Shown here: positions 26,145-34,699 of the stretch, one piece after another
Layout of the letters: each line of letters opens with the position of its first letter
How positions within the stretch are numbered: the stretch's first letter is position 1
Source: Chloroflexota bacterium
GTDB lineage: Bacteria; Chloroflexota; Limnocylindria; Limnocylindrales; CSP1-4
Direction: 5' to 3'
DNA length: 64,000 bases
NCBI GenBank assembly: GCA_015478725.1
Contig: JADMIG010000005.1
Location: 1 to 64,000, forward strand
Translations under genes and position numbers: made by a program
The notes under the pieces: generated by a model
What the model was told of the DNA's origin: nothing
What the model saw: the letters and a program-made list of their open reading frames with translations, nothing else
Databases searched by the model: none

Positions 26145-26785
26145 GCGCCGGCACGGCAATGATCGTGGCCCACGAGGACCCCCACGCCCTCGATCATGGC
26201 AACCGGGGGATCAGCAACCCGATCCTGGGGATGATCCTCTTCATCTGCTCGGAGGTGATGTTCTTCGCCGGGCTGTTCGCGGCGTATTTCAACGTCCGGG
26301 CGAACGCGCCCACCTGGCCGCCGTCGGTCGCCGAGGTCGGGCCGATCGCCGAGCGGTTCAATCTCCACGCCGAGCCATGGTTCGGCGCCACGCTCACCGT
26401 GATCCTCGTCATCAGCTCGTTCACCTGCCAGCTCGGCGTCTGGGCGATCCGACGCGACGATCGGCGAGGTCTCGTCCGCGCGATCGGCGTGACGCTCATC
26501 CTCGGCATCGTCTTCCTCATCGGCCAGGCGTACGACTACAGCCAGCTCGGATTCGGCCTCGCGGACGGGACGTTCGGCACGACCTTCTACACGCTCACCG
26601 GCTTCCATGGGGCGCACGTCCTCGCCGGGGCGATCATGCTCAGCGTCGTCCTCTACCGGGCGATGAGCGGCCAGTTCTCCGCGCGCCACCACGACGCGGT
26701 CGAGGCGACGTCCATCTACTGGCACTTCGTCGACGTGGTCTGGGTCGCGCTCTTCTCGATCCTCTACGTCATCCCGACCCGCTAG
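26141..26785 (+). CDS. coxC: cytochrome c oxidase subunit III
   Basis: CoxC (214 residues) has five membrane helices. Signatures are GMILFICSEVMFFAGLFAAYF, GQAYDYSQLGF, FYTLTGFHGAHVLAGAI and YWHFVDVVWVALFSILY. The five-helix, short form is usual in caa3-type enzymes. The GTG start overlaps the coxA stop by four bases. It stabilises subunit I and lies in the cytoplasmic membrane. Confidence 0.95.
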   Translation: MSAGTAMIVAHEDPHALDHGNRGISNPILGMILFICSEVMFFAGLFAAYFNVRANAPTWPPSVAEVGPIAERFNLHAEPWFGATLTVILVISSFTCQLGVWAIRRDDRRGLVRAIGVTLILGIVFLIGQAYDYSQLGFGLADGTFGTTFYTLTGFHGAHVLAGAIMLSVVLYRAMSGQFSARHHDAVEATSIYWHFVDVVWVALFSILYVIPTR

Positions 26786-26794
26786 GAGAGGGCG

Positions 26795-26971
26795 ATGCGG
26801 CTCAAGCACCCGCGGAACGCGATCGGGGTCGGGCTCGTCTTCGTCGTCATCGGCGTGGCGTACTACCTGTTGAGCCGTGATGCCGGCGGTACGACGACCC
26901 TCGTCTTCCTCGGCATCGCGATGTCCATCGCGGCGTACGCCCTCGTCGTGGGCACGCCGGACGACCTCTAG
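26795..26971 (+). CDS. 58-residue cox-operon membrane protein
   Basis: This short gene has AGGAGAGGG just before its ATG and sits nine bases after coxC. It encodes two hydrophobic helices (GVGLVFVVIGVAYYLL and TTLVFLGIAMSIAAYALVV) joined by a short polar loop SRDAGG. By position and size it is probably a small accessory subunit of the oxidase, comparable with other short subunit IV-like proteins, but no sequence family is recognised. Confidence 0.72.
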   Translation: MRLKHPRNAIGVGLVFVVIGVAYYLLSRDAGGTTTLVFLGIAMSIAAYALVVGTPDDL

Positions 26972-26997
26972 GCCGCGGGCCCCGGAGCGGATCTCCG

Positions 26998-28083
26998 ATG
27001 GCGCAACTCCAGGCGGCCTGGACGTCGATCCTCGACATCCTCGCCAAGCTCGTCATCCCGGACTGGGGCGGACTCATCGCCCTCATCCCGGTCGGACTCG
27101 CGGCGATCGTCGTTCTCTGGCTGCTCATGGTCGTGCGCGCCTACGCGACGGTCGGCCCGAGAGAGCGCGGCATGCCGCGCCGCGATCTCGTCCCGCCGTC
27201 GGGCGTTCACATGCCGGGCCCATCGTTCGCGCCGTCCTTCGCGGCGGTCGGAGCCGCCCTCCTCTTCTTCGGCTTCGTCTGGGGCGGGGCGATCCTCCTC
27301 CTCGGCTTCGGCGCGCTGGTCCTCACGCTCCTCTACTGGCTCCGCGAGGGGATGCTCGACTACGACCGGGTCGCCGGCGTGGCATCCGTCCCCGCTGTCG
27401 TGGGAGGCGGCGGGCCGCCGGCCGGCGTCCACATGCCCGGTCCGTCGTTCCTGCCGCTCGTATCCGCCGTGTCCGCGGCGATCCTCTTCGCCGGCTTCGT
27501 GCTCGGCGGGTGGGTCCTCATCGCCGCCGTGCTCTGCCTCGTCATCGGCCTGCTCGGCTGGCTCCGGACGGCCGGCGTCGAATACCACCTCACCGAGGAG
27601 GCGGACCGGACCGGGCACCTCCGGAATGCGGCGGCGCCGCGTTTCCCGGCGCGGATGTTCGCCTCCTTCACGGTCATCCTCCTCGTCGCGGCGGCGTTCC
27701 AGACCGGCATCTTCCCGCCGGCGAACTCCTCGGCCGGCGCGGCCGCCCCGGGAGCGTCCGCCGGGCCCGGCGCGTCCGGGACCCCGGCGAGCCCCTCCGC
27801 CGTCGCCGCGGACGTCGCGATCACCGCCCAGAACATCTCGTTCACGACGCCGACCGTCACCGCACCGGCGGGACGGCCGTTCACCATCGCGTTCCAGAAC
27901 CTCGACAGCGGCACCCCCCACAACGTGACGATCCGGAACCCGAACGGGAGTGACGCGTTCGACGGTGCGATCGTCACCGGCGTCATCACGACGCTCTACC
28001 AGGTCCCCGCCCTGGCGGCCGGGACGTACACCTTCTTCTGCAAGGTCCACACCTCGATGACCGGGACGATCACGGTCAGGTAA
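26998..28083 (+). CDS. oxidase-operon membrane protein with duplicated helix module and cupredoxin tail
   Basis: This 361-residue protein begins with a membrane helix (about 23-46), then two copies of a module starting GVHMPGPSF (near 69 and 142), each followed by two hydrophobic helices. The module resembles the cytochrome oxidase subunit IV segment of actinobacterial/Chloroflexota type. After another helix (FASFTVILLVAAAF) and an Ala/Pro/Gly linker comes a cupredoxin (about 270-361) with ligands His (TPHNVTIRN) and Cys-His-Met (FFCKVHTSMTG). It ends the cox operon and probably docks copper outside the membrane. Confidence 0.85.
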   Translation: MAQLQAAWTSILDILAKLVIPDWGGLIALIPVGLAAIVVLWLLMVVRAYATVGPRERGMPRRDLVPPSGVHMPGPSFAPSFAAVGAALLFFGFVWGGAILLLGFGALVLTLLYWLREGMLDYDRVAGVASVPAVVGGGGPPAGVHMPGPSFLPLVSAVSAAILFAGFVLGGWVLIAAVLCLVIGLLGWLRTAGVEYHLTEEADRTGHLRNAAAPRFPARMFASFTVILLVAAAFQTGIFPPANSSAGAAAPGASAGPGASGTPASPSAVAADVAITAQNISFTTPTVTAPAGRPFTIAFQNLDSGTPHNVTIRNPNGSDAFDGAIVTGVITTLYQVPALAAGTYTFFCKVHTSMTGTITVR

Positions 28084-28103
28084 CACAGGTCTCGACCACG
28101 CGA

Positions 28104-28658
28104 ATCTTCAGCGCTCATCCGCGCCCATCGACCCTCGCTCGGCGGCTCGCACTCGCCGTCGTCGGTGCGATCGCGCTCGCCTCGATCCTGTCCGCCTGCA
28201 CGAGCGGCACGACCGCCGCTGGGTCGGGGTCGCCGGACGTGGGCATCGGTGTCGGTCAGCTCGCTCCGCCGCTGAGCGGGACGACGCTCGACGGCGGGTC
28301 GCTCAGCCTCGCCTCGTTCCGTGGCCGACCGGTCCTCGTGAACTTCTGGGCGAGCTGGTGCGTCCCGTGTCGCTCGGAGTTCCCGCTCTTCAAGGCTGCC
28401 CTCGCCCGGCACCCGGACCTCGTCATCGTCGGCGTCATCTTCCAGGACGACCCCGCGTCGGCGAAGGCGTTCGTGTCGTCATTCGGGGCGAGCTGGCAGA
28501 GCATTCTCGACCCGACGGCGGCGATGGCCAACGCCTACCGGGTCGTCGCGCCGCCCCAGTCGTACTTCATCGATCGGAATGGCATCGTCCGGTCGCGCCA
28601 GATCGGCGAGCTGACGACGGACGACTTCGAACGCCAGTACGCCGCGATTGGCCCGTGA
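28104..28658 (+). CDS. TlpA/ResA-like thioredoxin lipoprotein (start uncertain)
   Basis: The redoxin domain (from 28239) has the active site WASWCVPCRSEFP, and a cis-Pro region in VAPPQSYFIDRNGIV. Upstream and in frame lies a full lipoprotein signal: ARRLALAVVGAIALASILSAC with the Cys codon at 28197-28199. Yet no ATG, GTG or TTG occurs between the in-frame stop at 27951 and GTG 28239. I place the start at ATC 28104 tentatively; starting at 28239 would lose export. The function is probably thiol reduction for cytochrome c or CuA assembly. It overlaps the ABC gene (GTGA). Confidence 0.75.
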   Translation: MFSAHPRPSTLARRLALAVVGAIALASILSACTSGTTAAGSGSPDVGIGVGQLAPPLSGTTLDGGSLSLASFRGRPVLVNFWASWCVPCRSEFPLFKAALARHPDLVIVGVIFQDDPASAKAFVSSFGASWQSILDPTAAMANAYRVVAPPQSYFIDRNGIVRSRQIGELTTDDFERQYAAIGP

Positions 28659-29659
28659 CGTCGGTCGACGCCGGGGCGGCTCCGTCGGCCGGAGCGGGGA
28701 TCGTCGCGTCCGTTCACGACCTCGTGAAGCGATACGGTGGTCGGACGGTCCTTGACGGCCTGACCTTCGATATCCGGCGCGGTGAGCTCCTCGCACTCCT
28801 CGGCCCGAACGGCGCCGGCAAGACCACGACGATCGAGATCCTCGAGGGCTACCGCCGGCTCGATGGCGGGTTCGCCACGGTCCTCGGCCGCGACCCATGG
28901 CGGGCGGGTGGCGCGCTCACCGGGCGAGTGGGCCTCATGCTCCAGGGCGGAGGAATCTACCCGCAGGCGCGACCGCTCGAGATCCTCCGGCTCCACGCGA
29001 GGTTCTTCGGGACGCCGCACGATCCGGCCGAGCTCCTCGACCTCGTCGGGCTTCGCCATGCGGCCCGCACCAGGTACAGGGTCCTCTCCGGTGGCGAGCG
29101 GCAGCGACTCGGTCTCGCGCTGGCCCTCGTCGGACGGCCCGAGCTCCTCTTCCTCGATGAGCCCACGGCCGGCATGGACCCGGCGGCGAAGGCGGCGACC
29201 CGGGCCCTGATCGGCGATCTGCGGACGGCGGGCGTGACGATCCTCCTCACGACCCACGAGCTCGCCGACATCGAGCGCCTCGCGGATCGCGTCGCGATCA
29301 TTGATCGCGGTCGGCTCGTCGCCCTCGGCTCGCCGGCAGAGCTGACGGCGGGCGCGGCGCCGTCCGTGCGGCTTCGACTCGACCGACCGCCGACCCCGGG
29401 CGCGATCGCCGCGTTGGCTGCGTCCATCGGCGAACGGTTCGAGGGCGGGCGCGTCGCCGTCGACGGAGCGAGCGGGCTTCGGGTCGTCGGCGTCCCGCCG
29501 TCTCCCGCGGTGGTGGAGCGGATCGCCGTCGCGTGCCGGGCACGGGACCTCCTCATCGTCGAGCTTCGGACGAGCGCCGGCTCGCTCGAGGAGCGCTACC
29601 TCGAGCTCGTCGGCGGCGATGACGAGGACGTGGACGCCGGCGAGGGCGCGTCGGCATGA
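28655..29659 (+). CDS. ABC-2 exporter ATP-binding protein
   Basis: This 334-residue ATPase has Walker A GPNGAGKTTT (near 53), Q-loop LMLQGGGIY, signature LSGGERQRLGLALAL and Walker B LLFLDEPTAGMDP, followed by the His-loop TTHEL. A C-terminal extension of about 110 residues (from about 225) is typical of CcmA/NodI/DrrA-like exporters. The GTG start overlaps the TlpA-like gene, and its stop overlaps the permease by four bases. The cargo is unknown; its position suggests haem, copper or another factor for oxidase assembly. Confidence 0.9.
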   Translation: MTSVDAGAAPSAGAGIVASVHDLVKRYGGRTVLDGLTFDIRRGELLALLGPNGAGKTTTIEILEGYRRLDGGFATVLGRDPWRAGGALTGRVGLMLQGGGIYPQARPLEILRLHARFFGTPHDPAELLDLVGLRHAARTRYRVLSGGERQRLGLALALVGRPELLFLDEPTAGMDPAAKAATRALIGDLRTAGVTILLTTHELADIERLADRVAIIDRGRLVALGSPAELTAGAAPSVRLRLDRPPTPGAIAALAASIGERFEGGRVAVDGASGLRVVGVPPSPAVVERIAVACRARDLLIVELRTSAGSLEERYLELVGGDDEDVDAGEGASA

Positions 29660-30444
29660 GTGAGGATCCGCGGACCCGCTGGGCGCCGGGATCGGGCCGT
29701 GTCGCACCGCGCTGGCGGGCGGTCCTCGGGCAGACCGCCATGGAGCTGCGTCTCACGTCCCGGCGCGGCGAGAACCTCCTCGTGATGCTCGCGATCCCGA
29801 TCGCACTCCTCGTGTTCCTCTCATCGGTCAATGTCCTCCCGGCAGGGAGCGGACGACCCATCGACTTCCTGGTCCCGGGCATCCTCGCGCTCGCCGTCAT
29901 CTCGACGAGCCTCGTCAATCTCGGCATCGCGACGGCGTATGAGCGCTCGTATGGCGTCCTCAAGCGGCTCGGCGGTTCGCCTCTCGGACGGGGCGGACTC
30001 GTGGCGGCGAAGCTGATCGGCGTCCTCGTCGTGGAGATCGGCCAGCTCGGTGTCCTCGTCGTCGTCGCGGGAGTCGGATTCGGCTGGGGCCCGGGGACCG
30101 GCGCGTCCATCGTCGTGGCGGTCCTCGCCGTCGTCCTCGGAACGCTCGCGTTCGCCGGACTCGGACTCCTCATGGCCGGCGCGCTCCGGGCAGAGGCGAC
30201 CCTCGCCGGGGCGAACGGCCTGTACCTCCTCCTGCTGCTGCTCGGCGGCATCGTGGTCCCGATCGATCAGCTGCCGTCCGCCCTCGCCGCCCTCGCCCGG
30301 ATCCTGCCGGCGAGTGCGCTCTCGGACGCGCTCCGCATCGGCGTCGGCGCGAGTACGGGCGATCCCGTGCTCCCGCTCATGGTGCTCGCCGGCTGGGGCG
30401 TCGTCACGGCCGGACTCGCAGCGCGGACGTTCCGCTGGGATTGA
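29656..30444 (+). CDS. ABC-2 type permease
   Basis: This 262-residue permease has six hydrophobic helices. ELRLTSRRGENLLVMLAIPI at the start and GGIVVPIDQLPSALAALARI near the end are ABC-2 signatures. Its ATG overlaps the ATPase stop (ATGA). It forms the membrane half of the exporter; the cargo is not readable from the sequence. A strong hairpin follows 114 bases later. Confidence 0.9.
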   Translation: MSEDPRTRWAPGSGRVAPRWRAVLGQTAMELRLTSRRGENLLVMLAIPIALLVFLSSVNVLPAGSGRPIDFLVPGILALAVISTSLVNLGIATAYERSYGVLKRLGGSPLGRGGLVAAKLIGVLVVEIGQLGVLVVVAGVGFGWGPGTGASIVVAVLAVVLGTLAFAGLGLLMAGALRAEATLAGANGLYLLLLLLGGIVVPIDQLPSALAALARILPASALSDALRIGVGASTGDPVLPLMVLAGWGVVTAGLAARTFRWD

Positions 30445-30557
30445 TACCGCGCAGCGGCGACCATCCGCAGCTCCAGGATCCGATGGCACCGTGCAAGGGT
30501 GGATTCGGTCGTGCCCGGCGACGGGCTGCCACTCCGCCGGAACCGTCGGGAATCACG

Positions 30558-30581
30558 AGACCCGGCCTCGCGGCCGGGTCT
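30558..30581. terminator. bidirectional terminator hairpin
   Basis: A perfect 10-pair stem (AGACCCGGCC with GGCCGGGTCT) and TCGC loop. It lies after the ABC permease on the plus strand and 15 bases after the tRNA 3' end on the minus strand, so it can serve both. Confidence 0.75.
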
Positions 30582-30595
30582 TCGCATCGGCGATC

Positions 30596-30670
30596 TGGTT
30601 GCGGGGGACGGATTCGAACCGCCGACCTTCGGGTTATGAGCCCGACGAGCTGCCGCTGCTCCACCCCGCG
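30596..30670 (-). tRNA. initiator tRNA-fMet (CAT)
   Basis: Read on the minus strand, the RNA starts CGCGGGG and ends CCCCGCA-A-CCA. The anticodon loop CTCATAA gives CAT. Two initiator marks are present: the unpaired C1-A72 at the acceptor end and three G-C pairs (GGG/CCC) at the base of the anticodon loop. CCA is encoded (30596-30598). The D-loop is two bases shorter than in E. coli. Confidence 0.95.
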
Positions 30671-30676
30671 TTGGGC

Positions 30677-30705
30677 ATGATAGGGAGGCGGGAGGGGCGC
30701 GTCAA
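30677..30705 (-). promoter_or_regulatory. promoter of initiator tRNA
   Basis: TTGACG (30700-30705), a 17-base spacer and TATCAT (30677-30682) on the minus strand, six bases before the tRNA 5' end. This is a near-consensus sigma-70 promoter. Confidence 0.8.
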
Positions 30706-30875
30706 ACTCGGGTCCGAGCCCAGGACGGCCGCCGCACGCGGCAGGCGAGACCCGACGGGCGAGCGGCGTCGGGCGCGGCGCCAAGGGCCGCGCCCGGTGC
30801 GCGTATGAGCTACTCCGCCGTCGGCCGTGGCCGCGCCGCCGTCGGCCGCGCGGTGGCCCGCGCCGTGGGCCGCGT

Positions 30876-31104
30876 ACGCACCGTGTGCGTGCAAGCTCGC
30901 CGAAGCGATGCTACGGGCCGGCGGGCGGCACGCCCGGTGCGTCGCGACGACGCACGGTGCATCCAAACGATGTTCGTCGCCACGCGTACGCAAGACGTGC
31001 GCCCGGCACGCATCACGTGCGTCCCCGACCGCACGGCACTCGGGGACGACCCGGGCCGGGAGCCGCCGGAGACGGCCGCGCCGCCAAGTACGCAACCGAT
31101 GCGT
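30876..31104. repeat. cluster of ACGCA/TGCGT palindromes
   Basis: Three palindromes of identical form ACGCA-N5-TGCGT start at 30876, 31008 and 31090; the last extends to TACGCA/TGCGTA. A reverse-order palindrome, GTGCGTCG-CGA-CGACGCAC, lies at 30937-30955, and a lone ACGCA at 30988. The 520-base region between the tRNA promoter and the phosphoesterase stop (30706-31193) holds no recognisable gene. The cluster may be a set of operators or RNA hairpins. Confidence 0.75.
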
Positions 31105-31108
31105 AGGC

Positions 31109-31163
31109 GGATTCAATGCCAGGCGAACGGCTCGCGCAGGCGGGTCGGGCGTGGATTCAATGC
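31109..31163 (+). repeat. direct repeat GGATTCAATGC
   Basis: The 11-mer occurs at 31109-31119 and 31153-31163, 44 bases apart, in the non-coding stretch before the phosphoesterase 3' end. Two copies only; not a CRISPR array. Confidence 0.6.
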
Positions 31164-31193
31164 AGGCCCGGCTTCAGGACCGTCACAACTCGC

Positions 31194-32399
31194 TCAGCCG
31201 CCGAACAGCCCGCGCAGGTCCGTCGCGCCGCACGAGCCGCCGAGGCAGCCGAGACCCCAGGCCTCCTCGATGGTGCGGAGCAGCGAGTAGTGGTTGCGGA
31301 ACACCCCGTCCGTGCTGCCGGCGCGAACGAGCGGACTGATGACGAGGGTCGCCACGCGGCCGCCGCCGTGGACGTTGGAGGTGCCCTCGTCGACGGTGAT
31401 GAAGAGGACGCTGTCGGCGAACGCCGGGCTGGCGACGATCCGCGGGACGAAGTCCGAAAGGAATCGGTCCCCGGTCGCCACGGAGCAGTCGTGCATGTCG
31501 TGGCACATGTTCGGGATGATGAGCTGGAAGTCCGCTGCGGCCGGGTCGAAGTGGCTGAAGTCGGTGATGTTCGCGCAGCGCTTCGTGTCCCCGGAGATGT
31601 TCGTGAAGCTGATCGCCGGTTCGTGCTTCCGGGCGTACGTGCCGAGCCCGTCCGGGCCGCCGTTCGCGCTGTAGCCGGTGTAGCAGCCGAGCGGCACGTT
31701 CTCGGCGAAGACCCGCCAGGTCTTCCCACGCGCCTCGAGCTGGTCGACGAGGTTCCGGCCGGGCAGGTCGTGCGACAGATCGTCCGTGACCCCCTGCGTG
31801 GATCCGCTGAACAGGGCGATGTAGTTCGGCTCGGAGGGGTGAGTCTCGGCGTACATGTCGGTGAGGCTCGCGAACCGCGTCCGAAGGCTGTTGAAGTACG
31901 GCGCGGCCGGGTTCCCGACGAGGTCGCCGTACGACTTGTTCTCGAGGACGATCTCGTAGATGTGGCGGAAGGCCGGAACGCCAGCGACGGGTGAGACGCT
32001 CGGGGCGGCCGAGAGCGTCGGCGCGGGCGTCGGGCGGGGTGTCGGCGCGGGCGTCGGGCGGGGTGTGAGAACGCCAGACGTCGGACGGGGCGTGGAACGG
32101 CTCGTGGGCGTCGGCCGGACGGGCGTCGACGCGGGCGCGCCGCCAGGAGGACCACCCGACGGCCCGGAAGACGCTGCGGGGGCGAGCGTCGCTGGCACGC
32201 CGGTGGTCGACGCAGCGGTCGATGCGGTGGTCGTCGGGCTCGGCGGCGACCCTGCCGGGAGGATCGATGCCGGCGACACCGCGGCCCCGATCGGACCGTC
32301 CGATGCCGGTGATGCGACGGGCGCCGACGGCGCGGCGCAGGCACCCGCGACGAAGACGATCACGAGGAGGACGGCGAGCGCGGCGGGGCCTCGGGTCAC
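31194..32399 (-). CDS. secreted phosphoesterase (acid phosphatase/phospholipase C family) lipoprotein
   Basis: This 401-residue protein has a lipoprotein signal (ALAVLLVIVFVAGAC) followed by a 100-residue Ser/Thr/Pro/Ala linker with PTPAPTPRP repeats. The catalytic domain of the phosphoesterase family (PF04185-like) starts about 130: HIYEIVLENKSYGDL, ETHPSEPNYIALFSG, LIIPNMCHDMHDC and FITVDEGTSNVHGGG carry probable metal ligands. GTG 32399 has GGTGAG upstream. It would cleave phosphate esters or phospholipids outside the cell. The Pro-rich linker suggests it must reach across the envelope. Confidence 0.87.
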   Translation of the reverse strand: MTRGPAALAVLLVIVFVAGACAAPSAPVASPASDGPIGAAVSPASILPAGSPPSPTTTASTAASTTGVPATLAPAASSGPSGGPPGGAPASTPVRPTPTSRSTPRPTSGVLTPRPTPAPTPRPTPAPTLSAAPSVSPVAGVPAFRHIYEIVLENKSYGDLVGNPAAPYFNSLRTRFASLTDMYAETHPSEPNYIALFSGSTQGVTDDLSHDLPGRNLVDQLEARGKTWRVFAENVPLGCYTGYSANGGPDGLGTYARKHEPAISFTNISGDTKRCANITDFSHFDPAAADFQLIIPNMCHDMHDCSVATGDRFLSDFVPRIVASPAFADSVLFITVDEGTSNVHGGGRVATLVISPLVRAGSTDGVFRNHYSLLRTIEEAWGLGCLGGSCGATDLRGLFGG

Positions 32400-32459
32400 C
32401 TCACCAGGGTGACACGCTGACGCGATGAGCACCGCCGCGGCGACCACACCACGATCGTC

Positions 32460-33272
32460 TCAGCGGATGCGCGCCCGAAGCGCCTCCCGCCAGACCTCCA
32501 CCGCCCGCGGCCACCAGACGTCGATCGCCTCCGATGATCCGTACCACGGAGCCCCGCCCAGCTGGCCGTGGACGATCCGGTCCAGGACGAGCACCTCGCT
32601 GCCGCCGAGGCTCGCCGATCCGACCGGCACGAGCCCGTCGCCCGCGGGCTCCGCGTTGCCGTCGACCGGCAGGAGTCCGGCGTACAGGCGATGGGCAGCC
32701 CGCTCGCGACGAGTGCCGGCCATCCGGCCGATGACGGATCGCGAGGCGACCGCGAGATAGCCGGTCGTCGGTGCGAACGCGGATCCCGGAACGACCCGCT
32801 CGACGAACTCGGTCGCGGCGCGGGCGAGGGGGCGGCCGAGCGCCGTCGTCGCGGTGACATGGTGCGGCGTGCCGAGTGTCACGATCGCGCCGATCCGGCC
32901 AGCCGCGGCGAATCGCCGTCCGGCGAGGGGCTCGGGGGACGTGAGCAGGCGTGCGGTCATCCCCCCGGCGGAGTGACCCACGACGAGGATCGGCGCGCCG
33001 CGACTTCGCGACGATGCCGCAGCGAGCTCGCCCGCTCGGAGGAGCGCCCGGCCGGAGCGACTCGCGATCGCGCCGAAGCCGCGACGACTCGCGAGCAGCC
33101 AGTCCGGCAGCCAGATCGGGGCGACGACGACCGCGGCGGCCCCGCGAGCGAGCAGGCGCTGTCGCATCCGCGCATAGAGCGGCGGCGACGTGAGGAAGCC
33201 GCCGAGGATGAGGACGGTGGGCGCCACCTCGTCGATCGCCGAACGCCACCAGCGATCGGCATCGGGCGTCAT
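32460..33272 (-). CDS. alpha/beta hydrolase, lipase-like
   Basis: The hydrolase has 270 residues. The nucleophile elbow GHSAGGM lies near 99, preceded by TVLILGGFLTSPPLY and followed by IVTLGTPHHV, which is the lipase oxyanion/acid region; VHGQLGG near 240 may supply the catalytic His. No signal peptide is seen. The ATG overlaps the MFS stop by four bases. The substrate is an ester or lipid, not further defined. Confidence 0.83.
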   Translation of the reverse strand: MTPDADRWWRSAIDEVAPTVLILGGFLTSPPLYARMRQRLLARGAAAVVVAPIWLPDWLLASRRGFGAIASRSGRALLRAGELAAASSRSRGAPILVVGHSAGGMTARLLTSPEPLAGRRFAAAGRIGAIVTLGTPHHVTATTALGRPLARAATEFVERVVPGSAFAPTTGYLAVASRSVIGRMAGTRRERAAHRLYAGLLPVDGNAEPAGDGLVPVGSASLGGSEVLVLDRIVHGQLGGAPWYGSSEAIDVWWPRAVEVWREALRARIR

Positions 33273-34699
33273 GTCGCTGCGACCTCGGGATCGCCCGGTT
33301 CGGCACCCATCCGCCGCCCCGGCCGCCTCGAGTCGCTCGCGAGCAGCGGCCGCCCTCCCACGAGCAGCGCCCCGATGAGGGAGGTGAAGATGACCGCCGA
33401 GAAGAGATAAAAGGGGAAACGCAGATCGATCCCGGCGAGCGTTCCGGTCACGAGCGAGGCCACGACGAAGCCGACCGTGCCGGCTGCGCCGAAGACCCCC
33501 TGGGCGGTGGAGGACCGTCCATCCGGACTCCCGCGTCCCACGATCGCGTACAGGGCCGGGTTGAGGATCGCGAAGCCGGTCGCCTCCACGAGGATGATCG
33601 GGATGGACCAGACCGGATCGACGATGAGCGTGTAGGCGAGGCTCGAGAGGCCGACCATGACCGATCCGACGATGAGGAACCGAACGCTGCCGCGCCGGTC
33701 CACGATCCGACCGGCGAGCGGCCCGAACAGGAGCACCGGGATCGCGAACATCGAGAACGTGAGGCTCACGAGCGTGAGGCTCGCCCCCTTCGCCGTGAGG
33801 AAGATGCTCCAGATGACGTCGTACGTCCCGCCGCCGAAGTTCCCCCCTGCGTTGACGAGGATCGCCGCCGCGAGCGGGCGATTGCGGAGCGACGACGGGC
33901 GATCCACCCCGTGGCCGGGAGGCGGCGTGACCCCGAGCAGACCGTCGGCGGCCGGATCGTCGCCGCGCGGACCGTCGCCGGCCGGAGCCGAGCCTCCGTC
34001 CCTCGCCCACCCATCGGGATCGGCACCCTCCTCGAGCGGCGGGAGGTCGCGACGGAACTCGGCGAGACCGACCGCCGCGGCCTGCGGGGTGTGCCCCCGG
34101 CGGGGGACGTCCCGCACGGCGACGGCCACCGTGACAGCCCCGAGCAGTCCGAGGACGCCGCCCATGATGAACACGAAGCCGATGCCGCCGAAGAGGCTCG
34201 CCCCGATGCCGCCGAGCGCCGGCCCGAGCAGGAGGCCGGACATCTGGGCCGCGCCGTACCAGCCGAAGGCCTCACCGTGACGCTCGGCGGGCATCGCATC
34301 GATGAGGACGCCGCGAGCGGCCGGATCGTAGATCGAGGTCGACAGTCCGTCGAGGGCCCGCAGGACGAGGAACGCAGCCGGTCCGTGGAGCACGAGTGGC
34401 AGCGTTAGGAATACGGATGACAGGGCGAGTCCGGCGACCATGAGAGGGACCCGCGGCACCCGGTCGGCGAGCCAGCCGAAGATCGGCTCACCGATGAGGC
34501 GCGCCGCGGGCCAGGCCGCGATGACGACTCCGAGCGTCGCCAGGTCGACGCCCTGCTCGGTGAAATAGAGGGGCAGGACCGGGAGCAGGGCTCCGAACCC
34601 GATCCACACGACGATCTCCGCCGCGAACAGCGGCGCGACCGGTCGCCAGCGGGCGAGCCAGTCGCCGGGGATGCGGCGGAGGCGGTCGAAGGTGGTCAT
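33269..34699 (-). CDS. MFS transporter
   Basis: This 476-residue transporter has 12 predicted helices in two halves. The loop 2-3 motif reads GWLADRVPRVPLMVAG (MFS motif A, GxLaDrxGrkxxl-like), repeated in the second half as GPLAGRIVDRRGSVRFL. The central cytoplasmic loop is long (about 60 residues, rich in Asp/Gly/Pro). It is likely a drug or metabolite exporter. It is coupled to the downstream lipase-like hydrolase. The start at ATG 34699 precedes the first helix by about 20 residues; no strong Shine-Dalgarno is seen. Confidence 0.88.
   Translation of the reverse strand: MTTFDRLRRIPGDWLARWRPVAPLFAAEIVVWIGFGALLPVLPLYFTEQGVDLATLGVVIAAWPAARLIGEPIFGWLADRVPRVPLMVAGLALSSVFLTLPLVLHGPAAFLVLRALDGLSTSIYDPAARGVLIDAMPAERHGEAFGWYGAAQMSGLLLGPALGGIGASLFGGIGFVFIMGGVLGLLGAVTVAVAVRDVPRRGHTPQAAAVGLAEFRRDLPPLEEGADPDGWARDGGSAPAGDGPRGDDPAADGLLGVTPPPGHGVDRPSSLRNRPLAAAILVNAGGNFGGGTYDVIWSIFLTAKGASLTLVSLTFSMFAIPVLLFGPLAGRIVDRRGSVRFLIVGSVMVGLSSLAYTLIVDPVWSIPIILVEATGFAILNPALYAIVGRGSPDGRSSTAQGVFGAAGTVGFVVASLVTGTLAGIDLRFPFYLFSAVIFTSLIGALLVGGRPLLASDSRRPGRRMGAEPGDPEVAAT

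Noticed and set aside
24486-26159. 557-residue open frame on the minus strand opposite coxA
   Set aside because: It mirrors the codon pattern of coxA, is made of Asp/Glu/Arg/His noise, and has no start signal; coxA on the plus strand has all family motifs.
31109-31163. Possible CRISPR remnant from the repeated GGATTCAATGC
   Set aside because: Only two 11-base copies, no further units, and no cas genes in the window.
30805-31290. Open frames in the palindrome-rich region
   Set aside because: Composition driven by the repeats, several overlapping frames of similar length, no ribosome site and no protein motif.
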